A stretch of DNA of 64,000 nucleotides, taken from positions 1 to 64,000 of the forward strand of contig NZ_ANFZ01000007.1 of the NCBI RefSeq assembly GCF_000331245.1. Direction: 5' to 3'. Shown piece after piece: positions 1-8,292 of the stretch; within the stretch, counting starts at the first letter, position 1, and each line of letters begins with the position of its first letter. The notes under the pieces are model-generated. The model worked only from the letters and a program-made list of their open reading frames with translations. It did not search any database and was not told the DNA's origin. Both the position numbers and the translations under genes were made by a program. The stretch is from Blastomonas sp. AAP53. Lineage in GTDB: Bacteria; Pseudomonadota; Alphaproteobacteria; Sphingomonadales; Sphingomonadaceae.

Positions 1-402
1 GATGGCGTGGCGCTGGTCGACGAGACCGGATCGGTGCTGGTGCAGATCAGCGACCGCGTCGCCGCGATCAACGTCCGCGTCGCAGAGATCTCGTCCTCCA
101 CCCAGACCCAGGCCGCGCGCCTGCAGCAGGTCAACATGGCCGTCAGCGAGATGGACAAGATGACGCAGCAGAACGCCGCGATGGTCGAGGAATCGAACGC
201 CGCAGCGCGCAGCCTGGCCGAAGAGGCCACCGACCTCACCAACGTCGTCCAGCGCTTCAGCGCCGGGCAAGGACAGGCCGCCAAGGCGTCGCCTGCCCCC
301 GCCCGCAGCGCCCGTCGCACGCCACCCGCCCGCATGCCGATGGTATCGGGCAACCTCGCCCTGAAGGTCGAAGAGACCCAGGACGATTGGTCCGAATTCT
401 GA
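1..402 (+). CDS. Methyl-accepting chemotaxis protein, C-terminal part (5' end outside window)
   Basis: The reading frame is open from the first base and ends at 402, so only about 133 C-terminal residues are seen. They form the end of the cytoplasmic signalling coiled coil: heptad-like Ala/Gln/Glu-rich helices with the typical MCP segment MTQQNAAMVEESNAAARSL. A disordered Ala/Pro/Arg tail follows and ends in DDWSEF, which resembles the C-terminal acidic-aromatic tether some receptors use to dock CheR or CheB. The role would be relaying ligand state to CheA/CheW. The STAS-like gene starts 18 bp downstream, so this receptor probably heads or belongs to the chemotaxis operon. Sensor domain and ligand lie outside the window. 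Confidence 0.9.
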   Translation, partial: DGVALVDETGSVLVQISDRVAAINVRVAEISSSTQTQAARLQQVNMAVSEMDKMTQQNAAMVEESNAAARSLAEEATDLTNVVQRFSAGQGQAAKASPAPARSARRTPPARMPMVSGNLALKVEETQDDWSEF

Positions 403-420
403 TCCCAAGGAGACAGGTTG

Positions 421-699
421 ATGCGTCACATGACACTGCCCAGCCGTTGCGACCGCCCTGCGGCGATCACATTCCACCCGGAGCTGCGCAATTATCTGCT
501 GAAGGGTCCGGTGGAAATCGATGGCACCGATGTCTCGCAACTTGGCCAGGCCATGCTGCAGCTGCTGTTGAGCGCTCGCCAGACCGCCACCAGGACCGGG
601 CATTCGCTGACCATCATTATGTCTGAAAAAATGCGCACAACGCTCGCCGGGGCAGGAGCTGACCCGGATACGCTGAGCGGAATTGGGATGCCGTCATGA
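421..699 (+). CDS. Small STAS-like chemotaxis-operon protein
   Basis: This is a 92-residue protein between the receptor and cheA. The ATG at 421 is preceded by AAGGAGA; a TTG directly before it (418) is the alternative start. The layout (an N-terminal strand, a segment around GPVEIDGTDVSQLGQAMLQL, then a helix and a final strand) fits a STAS/anti-sigma-antagonist-like fold, which is often encoded inside alphaproteobacterial che operons. Its stop overlaps the cheA start (ATGA), so translation is coupled. No conserved phosphorylatable Ser is evident, and its partner is unknown. Confidence 0.65.
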   Translation: MRHMTLPSRCDRPAAITFHPELRNYLLKGPVEIDGTDVSQLGQAMLQLLLSARQTATRTGHSLTIIMSEKMRTTLAGAGADPDTLSGIGMPS

Positions 700-2972
700 C
701 GAACGAAGAAATTCGCACGATCTTCTTTGCCGAGTGCGAAGAAGCGCTGGCCTCTGCCGAACGGGCCCTGACCGTTTGCCAGACGTCACCTGACAACATG
801 GACGCGGTGAACGACGTTTTCCGTTCGGTCCACTCGATCAAGGGCGGAGCCGGCGCGTTCGGCTATACCGCGCTGCAGGTTTACACCCATGGCTTCGAAA
901 CGCTCCTTTCGGACGTTCGCGATGGCATCCTGCCGATGTCCGAGGACCTGTTGTCGCTGCTGTTGCGCGCGCTTGACCTTCTGGGCGACCATGTTGGCCG
1001 CGCACTGAACGGTGAACCTGCGCCTGATGACGCGGCGATGATCGCCCAGCTTGCTGCTGCGCAGGCCGGTAACGCTGCATCGGCCGAAACTGCGGCCGTG
1101 GTCGCTGCCCCGGTCGAGGCCGCACCGGTGGAACCCAGCGTTCCCGAAGCTTCGGACCCTCCGGCTGCTGAGGCCGAAAGCTACGACGATCTGGCGTTCG
1201 ACCTCGATGCGATGCTGAACGACATCGCGACCGACATCGCGCCCTCCAAGCCCGCCTGGCGCATCGGCGTCACGCCGCAGCCAGCCGCGATGCTGAACGG
1301 CGGCGAGCCACTGCTGCTGCTGCGCGAACTGCGCGCGCTGGGTGACAGCACCGTCCGGCTGGACACCAGCGCCCTTCCCGATCTTGATGCCTTCGATCCG
1401 CAGGCCGCGTATCTCAGCTGGGAAGTCACGCTTCCCGGCGAAGTCGATCGCGACGCCATCGAGGACGTGTTCGGATTTTCCGGCGACGACCTGTTCGTCA
1501 ACATCGACACTGGCGCTTCGGTACCCGAAGCTGCAGCGCCGGAAGCGCCGAGCGCGGCGACCGAACCGCCCGTCGCCGAAGCTGCGCCGGTCGCAGCACC
1601 GGCACCCGAACAGCCGGTGGTCGCTGCCGCGCCGCCCGCCCCTGCTGCACCGGTCGCAGCGCCCGCTGCCGCAGCCGAACCCGCCAAGCCGGTCCTCGTC
1701 GCAACGCAGCCCGCGCCTGCTGCACCGGTTGCGGCCGCGGCACCTGCCGTGCCCGCAGCGGCTGCAGCACCTGCCGCGCCCGCCGCACCTGTGTCCCAGT
1801 CGGTCCGCATCGACCTGCGCAAGCTGGATCAGTTGATCGATACCGTGGGCGAAATGATGATCGCGCAAGCGATGCTGGGCCAGCACATGGGCATGCATGG
1901 CCTGCGCAACAGCAGCGAACTGGCGATGCTCGAATCGCTGACCCGCGATGTGCAGGAACGCGCCATGGCGATCCGCGCACAGCCGATCAGCACCGTGTTC
2001 AGCCGCATTCCGCGCCTGCTGCGCGACCTGCAGGCCAGCACCGGCAAGAACATCCGGCTGGAGGTTTCGGGTGAATCGACCGAAATCGACAAGACCATCA
2101 TCGAACGGTTGGGTGATCCGCTGACCCACCTCATCCGCAACGCTGCCGACCATGGCATCGAGGATGCCGAAACGCGCACTGCTGCGGGCAAGGACCCTGA
2201 AGGTACGCTGCGCATTTCGGCCGAGCAGCGTTCGGGCCGCATCCTGATCCGCATCGACGACGATGGCCGCGGCATCGACCAGGCCAAGGTTCTGAAAAAG
2301 GCCGTCGAAAAGGGCCTTGTTGCGCCCGATGCCAACCTGTCGCCTGACGAGATCAACAACCTGATCTTCGCGCCCGGCTTCTCGACCGCAGAAGTGGTCT
2401 CGAGCATCTCGGGTCGCGGCGTCGGCATGGATGTGGTGCGCCAGAACGTGAAGGATCTGGGCGGTCGCATCACCGTCAAGACCGAACCGGGTGCCGGCAC
2501 CAGCTTCATCCTCACCCTGCCGCTGACGCTCGCGATTGCCGATGGCATGACCGTGACGGTCGGATCGCAGACGCTCGTGCTGCCGCTGTCGCACATCGTC
2601 GAGAACCTGCGTCCGGGCCCGTCGGACATCCAGCGGCTGGGCAACGGCCGCCTGATGCTCAAGGCGCGCGACCGGTTCATTCCGGTTGTCGATATAGCCC
2701 GCGCGCTGGGCCTCGACGGACAGGTCAGCGACCCCACCCAGGCGGTTCTGATCATCGTCGATACCGAACTTGCAGGACAAGCCGCCCTGCTGGTGGATTC
2801 GATCGTCGATCAGCGCCAGATCGTCATCAAGAGCCTCAACGCCAACTACCGCTCGGTCGAGTGCGTGGCCGGTGCGACCATCCTGGGTGACGGCCGCGTC
2901 GCGCTGATCGTCGACATTGACGGTCTGGTCGCCGCAGAGGCCGGAACGCAGAGCTACCGGGAAGTCGCGTGA
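696..2972 (+). CDS. cheA: Chemotaxis histidine kinase CheA
   Basis: This is a 758-residue cytoplasmic kinase that phosphorylates the response regulators of this operon under receptor control. An N-terminal Hpt domain carries the phospho-accepting His46 in SVHSIKGGAGAFG. A P2-like regulator-binding region follows at about 180-270. Residues about 270-365 are a very long Ala/Pro linker. The dimerisation helix starts near 367 (RIDLRKLDQLIDTVGE), the ATPase N-box HLIRNAADHG is near 478 with G-boxes DDGRG and GRGVGMD, and the C-terminal CheW-like domain runs from about 607. The ATG overlaps the preceding stop by 4 bp, and the end overlaps cheR. Confidence 0.97.
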   Translation: MTNEEIRTIFFAECEEALASAERALTVCQTSPDNMDAVNDVFRSVHSIKGGAGAFGYTALQVYTHGFETLLSDVRDGILPMSEDLLSLLLRALDLLGDHVGRALNGEPAPDDAAMIAQLAAAQAGNAASAETAAVVAAPVEAAPVEPSVPEASDPPAAEAESYDDLAFDLDAMLNDIATDIAPSKPAWRIGVTPQPAAMLNGGEPLLLLRELRALGDSTVRLDTSALPDLDAFDPQAAYLSWEVTLPGEVDRDAIEDVFGFSGDDLFVNIDTGASVPEAAAPEAPSAATEPPVAEAAPVAAPAPEQPVVAAAPPAPAAPVAAPAAAAEPAKPVLVATQPAPAAPVAAAAPAVPAAAAAPAAPAAPVSQSVRIDLRKLDQLIDTVGEMMIAQAMLGQHMGMHGLRNSSELAMLESLTRDVQERAMAIRAQPISTVFSRIPRLLRDLQASTGKNIRLEVSGESTEIDKTIIERLGDPLTHLIRNAADHGIEDAETRTAAGKDPEGTLRISAEQRSGRILIRIDDDGRGIDQAKVLKKAVEKGLVAPDANLSPDEINNLIFAPGFSTAEVVSSISGRGVGMDVVRQNVKDLGGRITVKTEPGAGTSFILTLPLTLAIADGMTVTVGSQTLVLPLSHIVENLRPGPSDIQRLGNGRLMLKARDRFIPVVDIARALGLDGQVSDPTQAVLIIVDTELAGQAALLVDSIVDQRQIVIKSLNANYRSVECVAGATILGDGRVALIVDIDGLVAAEAGTQSYREVA

Positions 2973-3838
2973 ACGCTCAGTCCCTCTCCTTTGAAACGCT
3001 GCCGGGGATCAGCCGCGCGGTCTACTCGCCCGAGGATTTCGCCACGGTGCAGCGGATCGCGCACGAGACTGCGGGCATCGTGCTGGTGCCGGCAAAATCG
3101 ATGCTGGTCTATTCGCGCCTTGCCCCGCTGGTGCGCGAATCGCGTTTCACCACCTTTACCGACTATCTCGCCGGGCTGCGGCAGAACGAGGAGGAGCTCC
3201 GCCGCGTCATCTGCGCGCTGACCACCAACCACACCTATTTCTTCCGCGAAGAGCACCATTTCGATCATCTCAGCGAATCGGTCGCGCCCGGGCTTATCGC
3301 CAAGGCACGCCATGGCCATCCGGTGCGGATCTGGTCTGCCGGGTGTTCCAGTGGCGAGGAGACCTGGTCGATCGTCACCACGCTGCTGGGCGAGGATTCG
3401 CGCATGGCCGGAATGCTGGCAGAAACGGACCTGCGCATTCTGGCGACCGATCTGGACGACAACGTGCTGAACGCTGCCCGCGCGGCGACATACCCCACCG
3501 AAGGCATCTCTGCCATGCCGGCCGAGCTGCGCAGGCTGTGGACCCAGGCACAAGGTGCGACCACCACCATCAATCCGCAGGTCCGCCAGCTGGTCAGCTT
3601 CAATCGGCTGAACCTGTTGCATGATTGGCCCATGCGGCGGCAGTTTGATGTCATCTTCTGCCGTAACGTCATGATTTATTTCGACCAGCCAACAAAAGAA
3701 CGGCTGGTGTCGCGCTTCGCTGAGCATCTCCTACCCGGCGGGCATCTTTATATTGGCCACAGCGAGCGGGTTATTGGCCCGGCGACGGCCTGTCTTACGC
3801 AAATCGGTAAGACTATTTACGTTAAGGATAGCGCATGA
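2969..3838 (+). CDS. cheR: Chemotaxis protein methyltransferase CheR
   Basis: This is a 289-residue SAM-dependent glutamate O-methyltransferase that adds methyl groups to receptor helices during adaptation. The SAM-binding motif is IWSAGCSSGEE (residues about 111-121), followed by the acidic ATDLDDNVL and the CheR signature FDVIFCRNVMIYF. The N-terminal helical domain is also present, and the length matches the family. The start is a GTG at 2969 overlapping the cheA stop by 4 bp; the end overlaps cheB by 4 bp, indicating a translationally coupled operon. Confidence 0.96.
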   Translation: MNAQSLSFETLPGISRAVYSPEDFATVQRIAHETAGIVLVPAKSMLVYSRLAPLVRESRFTTFTDYLAGLRQNEEELRRVICALTTNHTYFFREEHHFDHLSESVAPGLIAKARHGHPVRIWSAGCSSGEETWSIVTTLLGEDSRMAGMLAETDLRILATDLDDNVLNAARAATYPTEGISAMPAELRRLWTQAQGATTTINPQVRQLVSFNRLNLLHDWPMRRQFDVIFCRNVMIYFDQPTKERLVSRFAEHLLPGGHLYIGHSERVIGPATACLTQIGKTIYVKDSA

Positions 3839-4872
3839 GTATTCGTGTCCTCATCGTCGATGATTCGCCCACCATGCGTGCGTTGCTGACCGAGGCCCTG
3901 CGCCCGGAACCAGGCATTGAGGTCGTGGGCACGGCCGTCGACGCGCGCGAGGCGCGCACCAAGATCAAGGAACTCAACCCCGACGTCGTCACGCTCGACA
4001 TCGAGATGCCGGGCATGAGCGGGCTCGAGTTTCTGGAAAAGCTGATGACGCTGCGTCCCACGCCGGTGGTGATCGTGTCCGGTCTGGCCGAGAGTGGCTC
4101 GGCGATGACGGCGCGTGCGCTCGAAATCGGCGCGGTCGAATGCTATGCCAAACCCAGCGGTGCTGCCGGCAATCTGCTGGTGTCCGATCAGGGACGGCTG
4201 GCCGAAATGATCCGCAACGCAGCACAGGCCAAGGTGCAGGCGCACGACAACGCGCGCGCCGCGCCCGCTCCTCGCCAGAAAATGGGCTCCGCACGCACCA
4301 GGCTGATCGCGATCGGCGCTTCGACCGGCGGGGTGGAGGCGCTCCACGTTCTGCTCAGCCAGTTCCCCGCCGATTGCCCGCCGACCATGGTCGTCCAGCA
4401 CATCAATGGCGCATTCGCCGAAGCGGTTGCCCGTCGTCTTGATACGGTGTGTGCGCCCAAGGTGATGATCGCCGAGCCGGACCTGCCGGTAAAGGCTGGC
4501 CATATCTATATCGCGCCGGGCACCGAACGTCACATGGAAGTGCGCGGCAATGCCAGCAACGGCATCTATGTGCGCGCGCGGCCCGGCCCCAAGGTCAGCG
4601 GCCATCGCCCCAGCGTCGACATGCTGTTCCATTCGGTTGCAGAAAATCTGGGCCCCGATGCGCTGGGCATTCAGCTCACCGGCATGGGCAGCGATGGCGC
4701 GCAGGGCCTGCTGGCCATGGCAGAAACCGGTGCGATGACCATCGCGCAGGACGAATCGACATCGGTGGTGTTCGGCATGCCCGGCGCGGCAATTGCCCTG
4801 GGTGCGGCCAGAATGGTCGCGCCGATCCATCGCATCGCCCAGCATGCGTTTGCAGGAAATGCGCTATGTTGA
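3835..4872 (+). CDS. cheB: Chemotaxis response regulator methylesterase CheB
   Basis: This is a 345-residue protein. The N-terminal receiver domain has acidic residues D10/D11 and the phospho-acceptor D55 in LDIEMPGMSG. A linker at about 130-150 leads to the methylesterase domain with an intact catalytic triad: Ser163 in GASTGG, His189 in VVQHI and Asp287 in TGMGSDGA. It removes methyl groups from, and deamidates, receptor glutamates opposite CheR. It overlaps cheR by 4 bp and cheD at its end. A paralogue that has lost two triad residues lies at 6319-7365. Confidence 0.97.
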   Translation: MSIRVLIVDDSPTMRALLTEALRPEPGIEVVGTAVDAREARTKIKELNPDVVTLDIEMPGMSGLEFLEKLMTLRPTPVVIVSGLAESGSAMTARALEIGAVECYAKPSGAAGNLLVSDQGRLAEMIRNAAQAKVQAHDNARAAPAPRQKMGSARTRLIAIGASTGGVEALHVLLSQFPADCPPTMVVQHINGAFAEAVARRLDTVCAPKVMIAEPDLPVKAGHIYIAPGTERHMEVRGNASNGIYVRARPGPKVSGHRPSVDMLFHSVAENLGPDALGIQLTGMGSDGAQGLLAMAETGAMTIAQDESTSVVFGMPGAAIALGAARMVAPIHRIAQHAFAGNALC

Positions 4873-5414
4873 TGGAAACAATAGACTTTTCAAAGCACAA
4901 GCGGGTCCGCTTGATGGTCATGCAGGGCCAGGCGCGGGTCAGCGGCGATCCTCGGCTGGAGCTGACGACAGTGCTGGGAAGCTGCATCGCCTGCTGCCTG
5001 TTCGATTCATCGAACAACGTCGGTGGTATGAACCACTTCCTGCTCGCCAGCCCCGGAAACGACGCCGGGCTCGACGAACATTACGGCGTTTACCTTATGG
5101 AAGTGCTTATCAACGAAATGCTCGCATATGGTGCCGATCGCCGGATGCTGCGGGCACATCTTTACGGGGGCGCTAACATGTCGAGCGGAATGAGCTGGAT
5201 TGGCACGGCCAATGCCGAGTTTGCTCACTCGTTCCTGAAGGCGGAAGGCATTCCGCTGGTCAGCCAGTCCCTGGGGGGGCCATCGGCCAGACGTGTCGAT
5301 TTCCGCCCCTACCATGGCATGGCGCGTTGCAAGATTGTCGACAACACCATGGCACCCAAAGACCTGCCGACACCAAAAATTCGTGAAGATCACGGCGATA
5401 TTGAGCTGTTCTGA
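4866..5414 (+). CDS. cheD: Chemoreceptor glutamine deamidase CheD
   Basis: About 182 residues of the CheD family, which deamidates receptor glutamines and in some bacteria binds CheC or CheY-P. The conserved core is visible: TTVLGSCIACCLFD with the nucleophilic Cys, and GGMNHFLL with the catalytic His, followed by HLYGGANM. The start overlaps the cheB stop. The ATG at 4866 follows AGGA at a sensible distance and is preferred, but an in-frame ATG at 4872 is possible. The C-terminus is longer than the minimal family and rich in charged residues. Confidence 0.93.
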   Translation: MLMETIDFSKHKRVRLMVMQGQARVSGDPRLELTTVLGSCIACCLFDSSNNVGGMNHFLLASPGNDAGLDEHYGVYLMEVLINEMLAYGADRRMLRAHLYGGANMSSGMSWIGTANAEFAHSFLKAEGIPLVSQSLGGPSARRVDFRPYHGMARCKIVDNTMAPKDLPTPKIREDHGDIELF

Positions 5415-5430
5415 GAAGAGGATCGAGAAG

Positions 5431-5811
5431 ATGACTTGCGCTCCGGATAAGACCCGCATTCTGACGGTGGATGACAGCCCCAGCATGCGGGCATTGCTGA
5501 TGCATGCGCTGACAGCGGAAGGCTTTCACGTGGACCAGGCCGACGACGGCGTTTCCGCGCTGGACTGGCTCAAGGAAAACGAATGCGATGTCGTGATCAC
5601 CGACATCAACATGCCCCGCATGGATGGCTTTGGCCTGATCGAGAACCTGCGTCGCGACGCCATCCATGATGGCCGCCCGATCCTGGTGCTCACCACCGAG
5701 GCTTCAGAAGAAAAGAAAGCGCAGGCGCGCCGTGCAGGTGCGACTGGCTGGATCGTCAAACCGTTTGACGCGGCCAAGCTGGCCGCAGCGGTGCGCAGGG
5801 TAACGCACTGA
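5431..5811 (+). CDS. CheY-like single-domain response regulator
   Basis: This is a 126-residue receiver domain with no output domain. The acidic pocket is in ILTVDDSPSMRAL, the phospho-acceptor Asp lies in VVITDINMPRMDG, the Thr switch in VLTTEAS and the conserved Lys in IVKPFD. It probably carries the phosphoryl signal from CheA to the flagellar motor, or acts as a phosphate sink. The ATG at 5431 lies 16 bp after cheD with a purine-rich GAGAAG just before it. An upstream in-frame extension would run through cheD and is unlikely. Confidence 0.93.
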   Translation: MTCAPDKTRILTVDDSPSMRALLMHALTAEGFHVDQADDGVSALDWLKENECDVVITDINMPRMDGFGLIENLRRDAIHDGRPILVLTTEASEEKKAQARRAGATGWIVKPFDAAKLAAAVRRVTH

Positions 5812-5842
5812 TTTTACGATATCGTACTCTTGGGGAATCAAC

Positions 5843-6280
5843 ATGAACCGTCAGCTTATTACGTTTGAAGTCGAAGGCCAGACCTTCGGAATCGACATCA
5901 TGGGCATCCGTGAAATCCGCGCCTGGTCACCAACGACCCGTCTGCCGCGTGTGCCGGACTTTGTGGCGGGCGTGGTGAATCTGCGCGGCATTGTATTGCC
6001 GGTGATCGATCTGGCTGCGCGCCTTGGATGGAACAAGTCCAATCCCGGCGAGCGTCATGTCATCATCGTCACCGAAGTGAACGGCCAGCTCAAGGGCATG
6101 ATTGTCGATGCCGTGCGCGATATCGTGACGTTCGATCAGGCCGCGTTGCAGCCGCCGCCGACCACCGGCGATGAGGTGCTGCCGTTCCTGGAAGGACTGG
6201 CATCTCTCGACGATCGGATGGTTATGGTTTTGGACCTTGCCGCCCTGACCCATGAGCTGGAATACCGCGACGCAGCTTGA
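5843..6280 (+). CDS. cheW: Chemotaxis adaptor CheW
   Basis: This is a 145-residue CheW domain protein bridging receptors and CheA. It has the SH3-like double-barrel pattern: QLITFEVEGQTFGIDI at the N-terminus, the IREIRAW strand, the motif GVVNLRGIVLPVIDL, and IVDAVRDIV near the C-terminus. The length is usual for the family. It starts 31 bp after the CheY-like gene, with TTGGGGAATC upstream. Confidence 0.96.
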   Translation: MNRQLITFEVEGQTFGIDIMGIREIRAWSPTTRLPRVPDFVAGVVNLRGIVLPVIDLAARLGWNKSNPGERHVIIVTEVNGQLKGMIVDAVRDIVTFDQAALQPPPTTGDEVLPFLEGLASLDDRMVMVLDLAALTHELEYRDAA

Positions 6281-6318
6281 AATCTTAACATTCATATCAA
6301 AACTGAAGGGTTGTTACC

Positions 6319-7365
6319 ATGACCACTGCTCGTGTCCTGATCGTCGATGACTCGATCACTATGCGCGCGCTTTTCTCCAGCGCTCTGGAGAAAGACAAGA
6401 ACATCACCGTGCTCGGAGCGGCACGCGATGTCGTGGAAGCCCGCGAAATGATGGCCGAGTTGCACCCCAATGTGCTGACGCTCGACATCGAAATGCCGGG
6501 CATGAACGGTATCGACTTTCTGGCGGAGCTGATGGCCGATCGACCAATCCCGGTGGTGATGCTGTCCACGCTGACCCAGAAGGGTGCGGATGTCTCGCTG
6601 CGCGCGATCGAGCTGGGCGCGGTCGACTGCTTCCCGAAGCCGCAAAAGGCAACCGCCGAAGAGTTTGCCAAGATTTCGGGCAAATTGTGCAAGACGGTGC
6701 TGACCGCCGCGCGCACCAATCTGAATGCGCAGCGCAAGTCCAAGGACGCTGTCGATATCAGCGCATCGTTCAATTATCGCTGGAACGGCCAGGTGCTCGC
6801 CATCGCCGGCGGCATGGGCTCGATCGATCCAGCGACAATGGCGGTGACAAGCCTGCCGACCAACTGCCCGCCAACGATCGTTTCGCTGGCCATCGACGAG
6901 GCCCTGTCGGCCTCGCTGGTCGGCAATCTCAACCGCGATTGCCGGGCCAAGATCAAGATCGCCGAAGATGGTGCGCTGCTCGAGCCTGGCGTCGTCCATG
7001 TCGCCATCGATCCGTTCTACCATGTCGTGATCGACAGCTGGCCGAACGGTCGCATCCGACTGGTCGGGCGCGATCCGGTCAACGGCGCGCGTCCTTCTGC
7101 CGACCTGTTGCTCGCCTCGCTTGCCAAGACCGTGGGCGGCAAGGGCATCGGCCTGCTGCTCTCGGGCGGCGGCGAAGATGGTGCAGCCGGCATGGCGGCC
7201 CTGCGCGGGGTAGAAGGCAAATGCCTGCTGCAATCACCCGAAACCGCCATCATCCCCGAGATGATCGGTGCCGCAATCGCCAAGGGCATCATGAACTTCG
7301 TGCAGCCCAGCCAGTTCGGCCCGGCGTTGTGCCCTGTGGAAGAGGCATCGCAGAATGCTGCATGA
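6319..7365 (+). CDS. CheB-like protein with inactivated methylesterase domain
   Basis: This is a 348-residue paralogue of CheB with the same two-domain layout. The receiver domain is intact (D10/D11, phospho-acceptor D56 in LDIEMPGMNG, KP at 107-108). The effector domain aligns throughout with the active CheB at 3835-4872, but GASTGG has become AGGMGS, so the nucleophilic Ser is Gly165. The His of VVQHI is Ala191 (VSLAI). The Asp is kept in SGGGEDGA. The protein therefore cannot use the CheB Ser-His-Asp mechanism and is inferred to be a phosphorylation-regulated binding or sink protein. It lies 38 bp after cheW in the same operon. Confidence 0.85.
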   Translation: MTTARVLIVDDSITMRALFSSALEKDKNITVLGAARDVVEAREMMAELHPNVLTLDIEMPGMNGIDFLAELMADRPIPVVMLSTLTQKGADVSLRAIELGAVDCFPKPQKATAEEFAKISGKLCKTVLTAARTNLNAQRKSKDAVDISASFNYRWNGQVLAIAGGMGSIDPATMAVTSLPTNCPPTIVSLAIDEALSASLVGNLNRDCRAKIKIAEDGALLEPGVVHVAIDPFYHVVIDSWPNGRIRLVGRDPVNGARPSADLLLASLAKTVGGKGIGLLLSGGGEDGAAGMAALRGVEGKCLLQSPETAIIPEMIGAAIAKGIMNFVQPSQFGPALCPVEEASQNAA

Positions 7366-7666
7366 CCGAATGGCCCTGCGAGTGATAGCAGACCTGCTAC
7401 GCTCGACAGGCGGCCTGACCGAGCGCGTGGGGTCTGCCCTGTGCGCCGATGCCGAAGTCATGACCCGCAACATCACGCTGCTGCAGGACATCGACCTGTT
7501 GTCACAACGCCAGATCGCCCTTGCCGACATTCTCGATTCGGACGATCTGGCGCACTCCCTGTCCACATGCCGGCTGGAATGGATTGCCAGCGCCTATCGT
7601 CCGGCCAATGAGGCGTTCGGCGAACCGGACAGCGAAGAAGACGACATCCTTTTCGGCAACGCCTGA
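7355..7666 (+). CDS. Small unknown protein at the end of the che operon
   Basis: 103 residues if started at the ATG at 7355, which overlaps the preceding gene by 11 bp; an in-frame ATG at 7370 is the alternative. It is predicted mainly alpha-helical with an acidic C-terminal tail (EPDSEEDDILFGNA). I do not recognise a family. The overlap with the CheB-like gene and its last position in the operon suggest an accessory chemotaxis role, possibly as a partner of the inactive CheB paralogue; this is inference from position only. Confidence 0.55.
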   Translation: MLHDRMALRVIADLLRSTGGLTERVGSALCADAEVMTRNITLLQDIDLLSQRQIALADILDSDDLAHSLSTCRLEWIASAYRPANEAFGEPDSEEDDILFGNA

Positions 7667-7705
7667 CAGACCGAAAAACCGACACGAAGGCACCGCCCCC
7701 CGCGC

Positions 7706-8173
7706 CTAGCCGGTCGGATACCCCCGCCACCGCTTTATGGTGCGGATGGCAAAGCTCGAGCGCATCGCGCTGACCCCCGGCAACCGCGCAAGACATTCGC
7801 GATGGATCCGGTCGAACTGCTCCAGATCATGCGCCGCGATCCTGAGAATATAGTCGGCACTTCCCGACATCAGATGACATTCAAGAATGTCCTCGAAATC
7901 CCCGACCGCCTGTTCAAAGCGATCCATTGACTCGCGGCTCTGGCTGTTGAGCGTGATCTCGACAAACGCCTGCAGCTTCAACCCCAGCCGCTGCGGATCG
8001 AGCCTGGCCGAAAAACCCATGATCAACCCGGCCGCCTCGAGCGACTTGATCCTGCGCTGACAGCCTGATGTCGATGTCCCGATTTCCTCGGCAAGATCGG
8101 CCAGCGATCGCGACGAGTCGGTCTGCAGGGCGTTCAACAGCAGCCGGTCGATACGATCCACAAAATTTCCCAT
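7706..8173 (-). CDS. Lrp/AsnC family transcriptional regulator
   Basis: 155 residues: an N-terminal winged helix-turn-helix (LNALQTDSSRSLADLAEEIG...SGCQRRIKSLEAAGLI) followed by an AsnC-type ligand-binding/oligomerisation domain (VEITLNSQSRESMDRFE, DILECHLMSGSADYILRI). It is divergent from the alanine dehydrogenase gene with 119 bp between start codons. That arrangement is typical of an AldR/Lrp activator responding to alanine or another amino acid and acting on ald. The upstream Shine-Dalgarno is weak. Confidence 0.92.
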   Translation of the reverse strand: MGNFVDRIDRLLLNALQTDSSRSLADLAEEIGTSTSGCQRRIKSLEAAGLIMGFSARLDPQRLGLKLQAFVEITLNSQSRESMDRFEQAVGDFEDILECHLMSGSADYILRIAAHDLEQFDRIHRECLARLPGVSAMRSSFAIRTIKRWRGYPTG

Positions 8174-8292
8174 ATTTGGCAGTCTCTGCGGGCAGATTTA
8201 TCACTTATCGCGCCGCCGTCCACCTCCTTTGGCAAGATTACCCTGAGATTCTGGTATAGCATGCGGTTCTGTTCATATCACGGAGGCTCCCC

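Noticed and set aside
786-2780. 664-codon open frame on the minus strand through cheA
   Set aside because: Antisense shadow of a GC-rich gene; His/Arg/Gly-rich translation without domains, while cheA on the + strand has complete family motifs.
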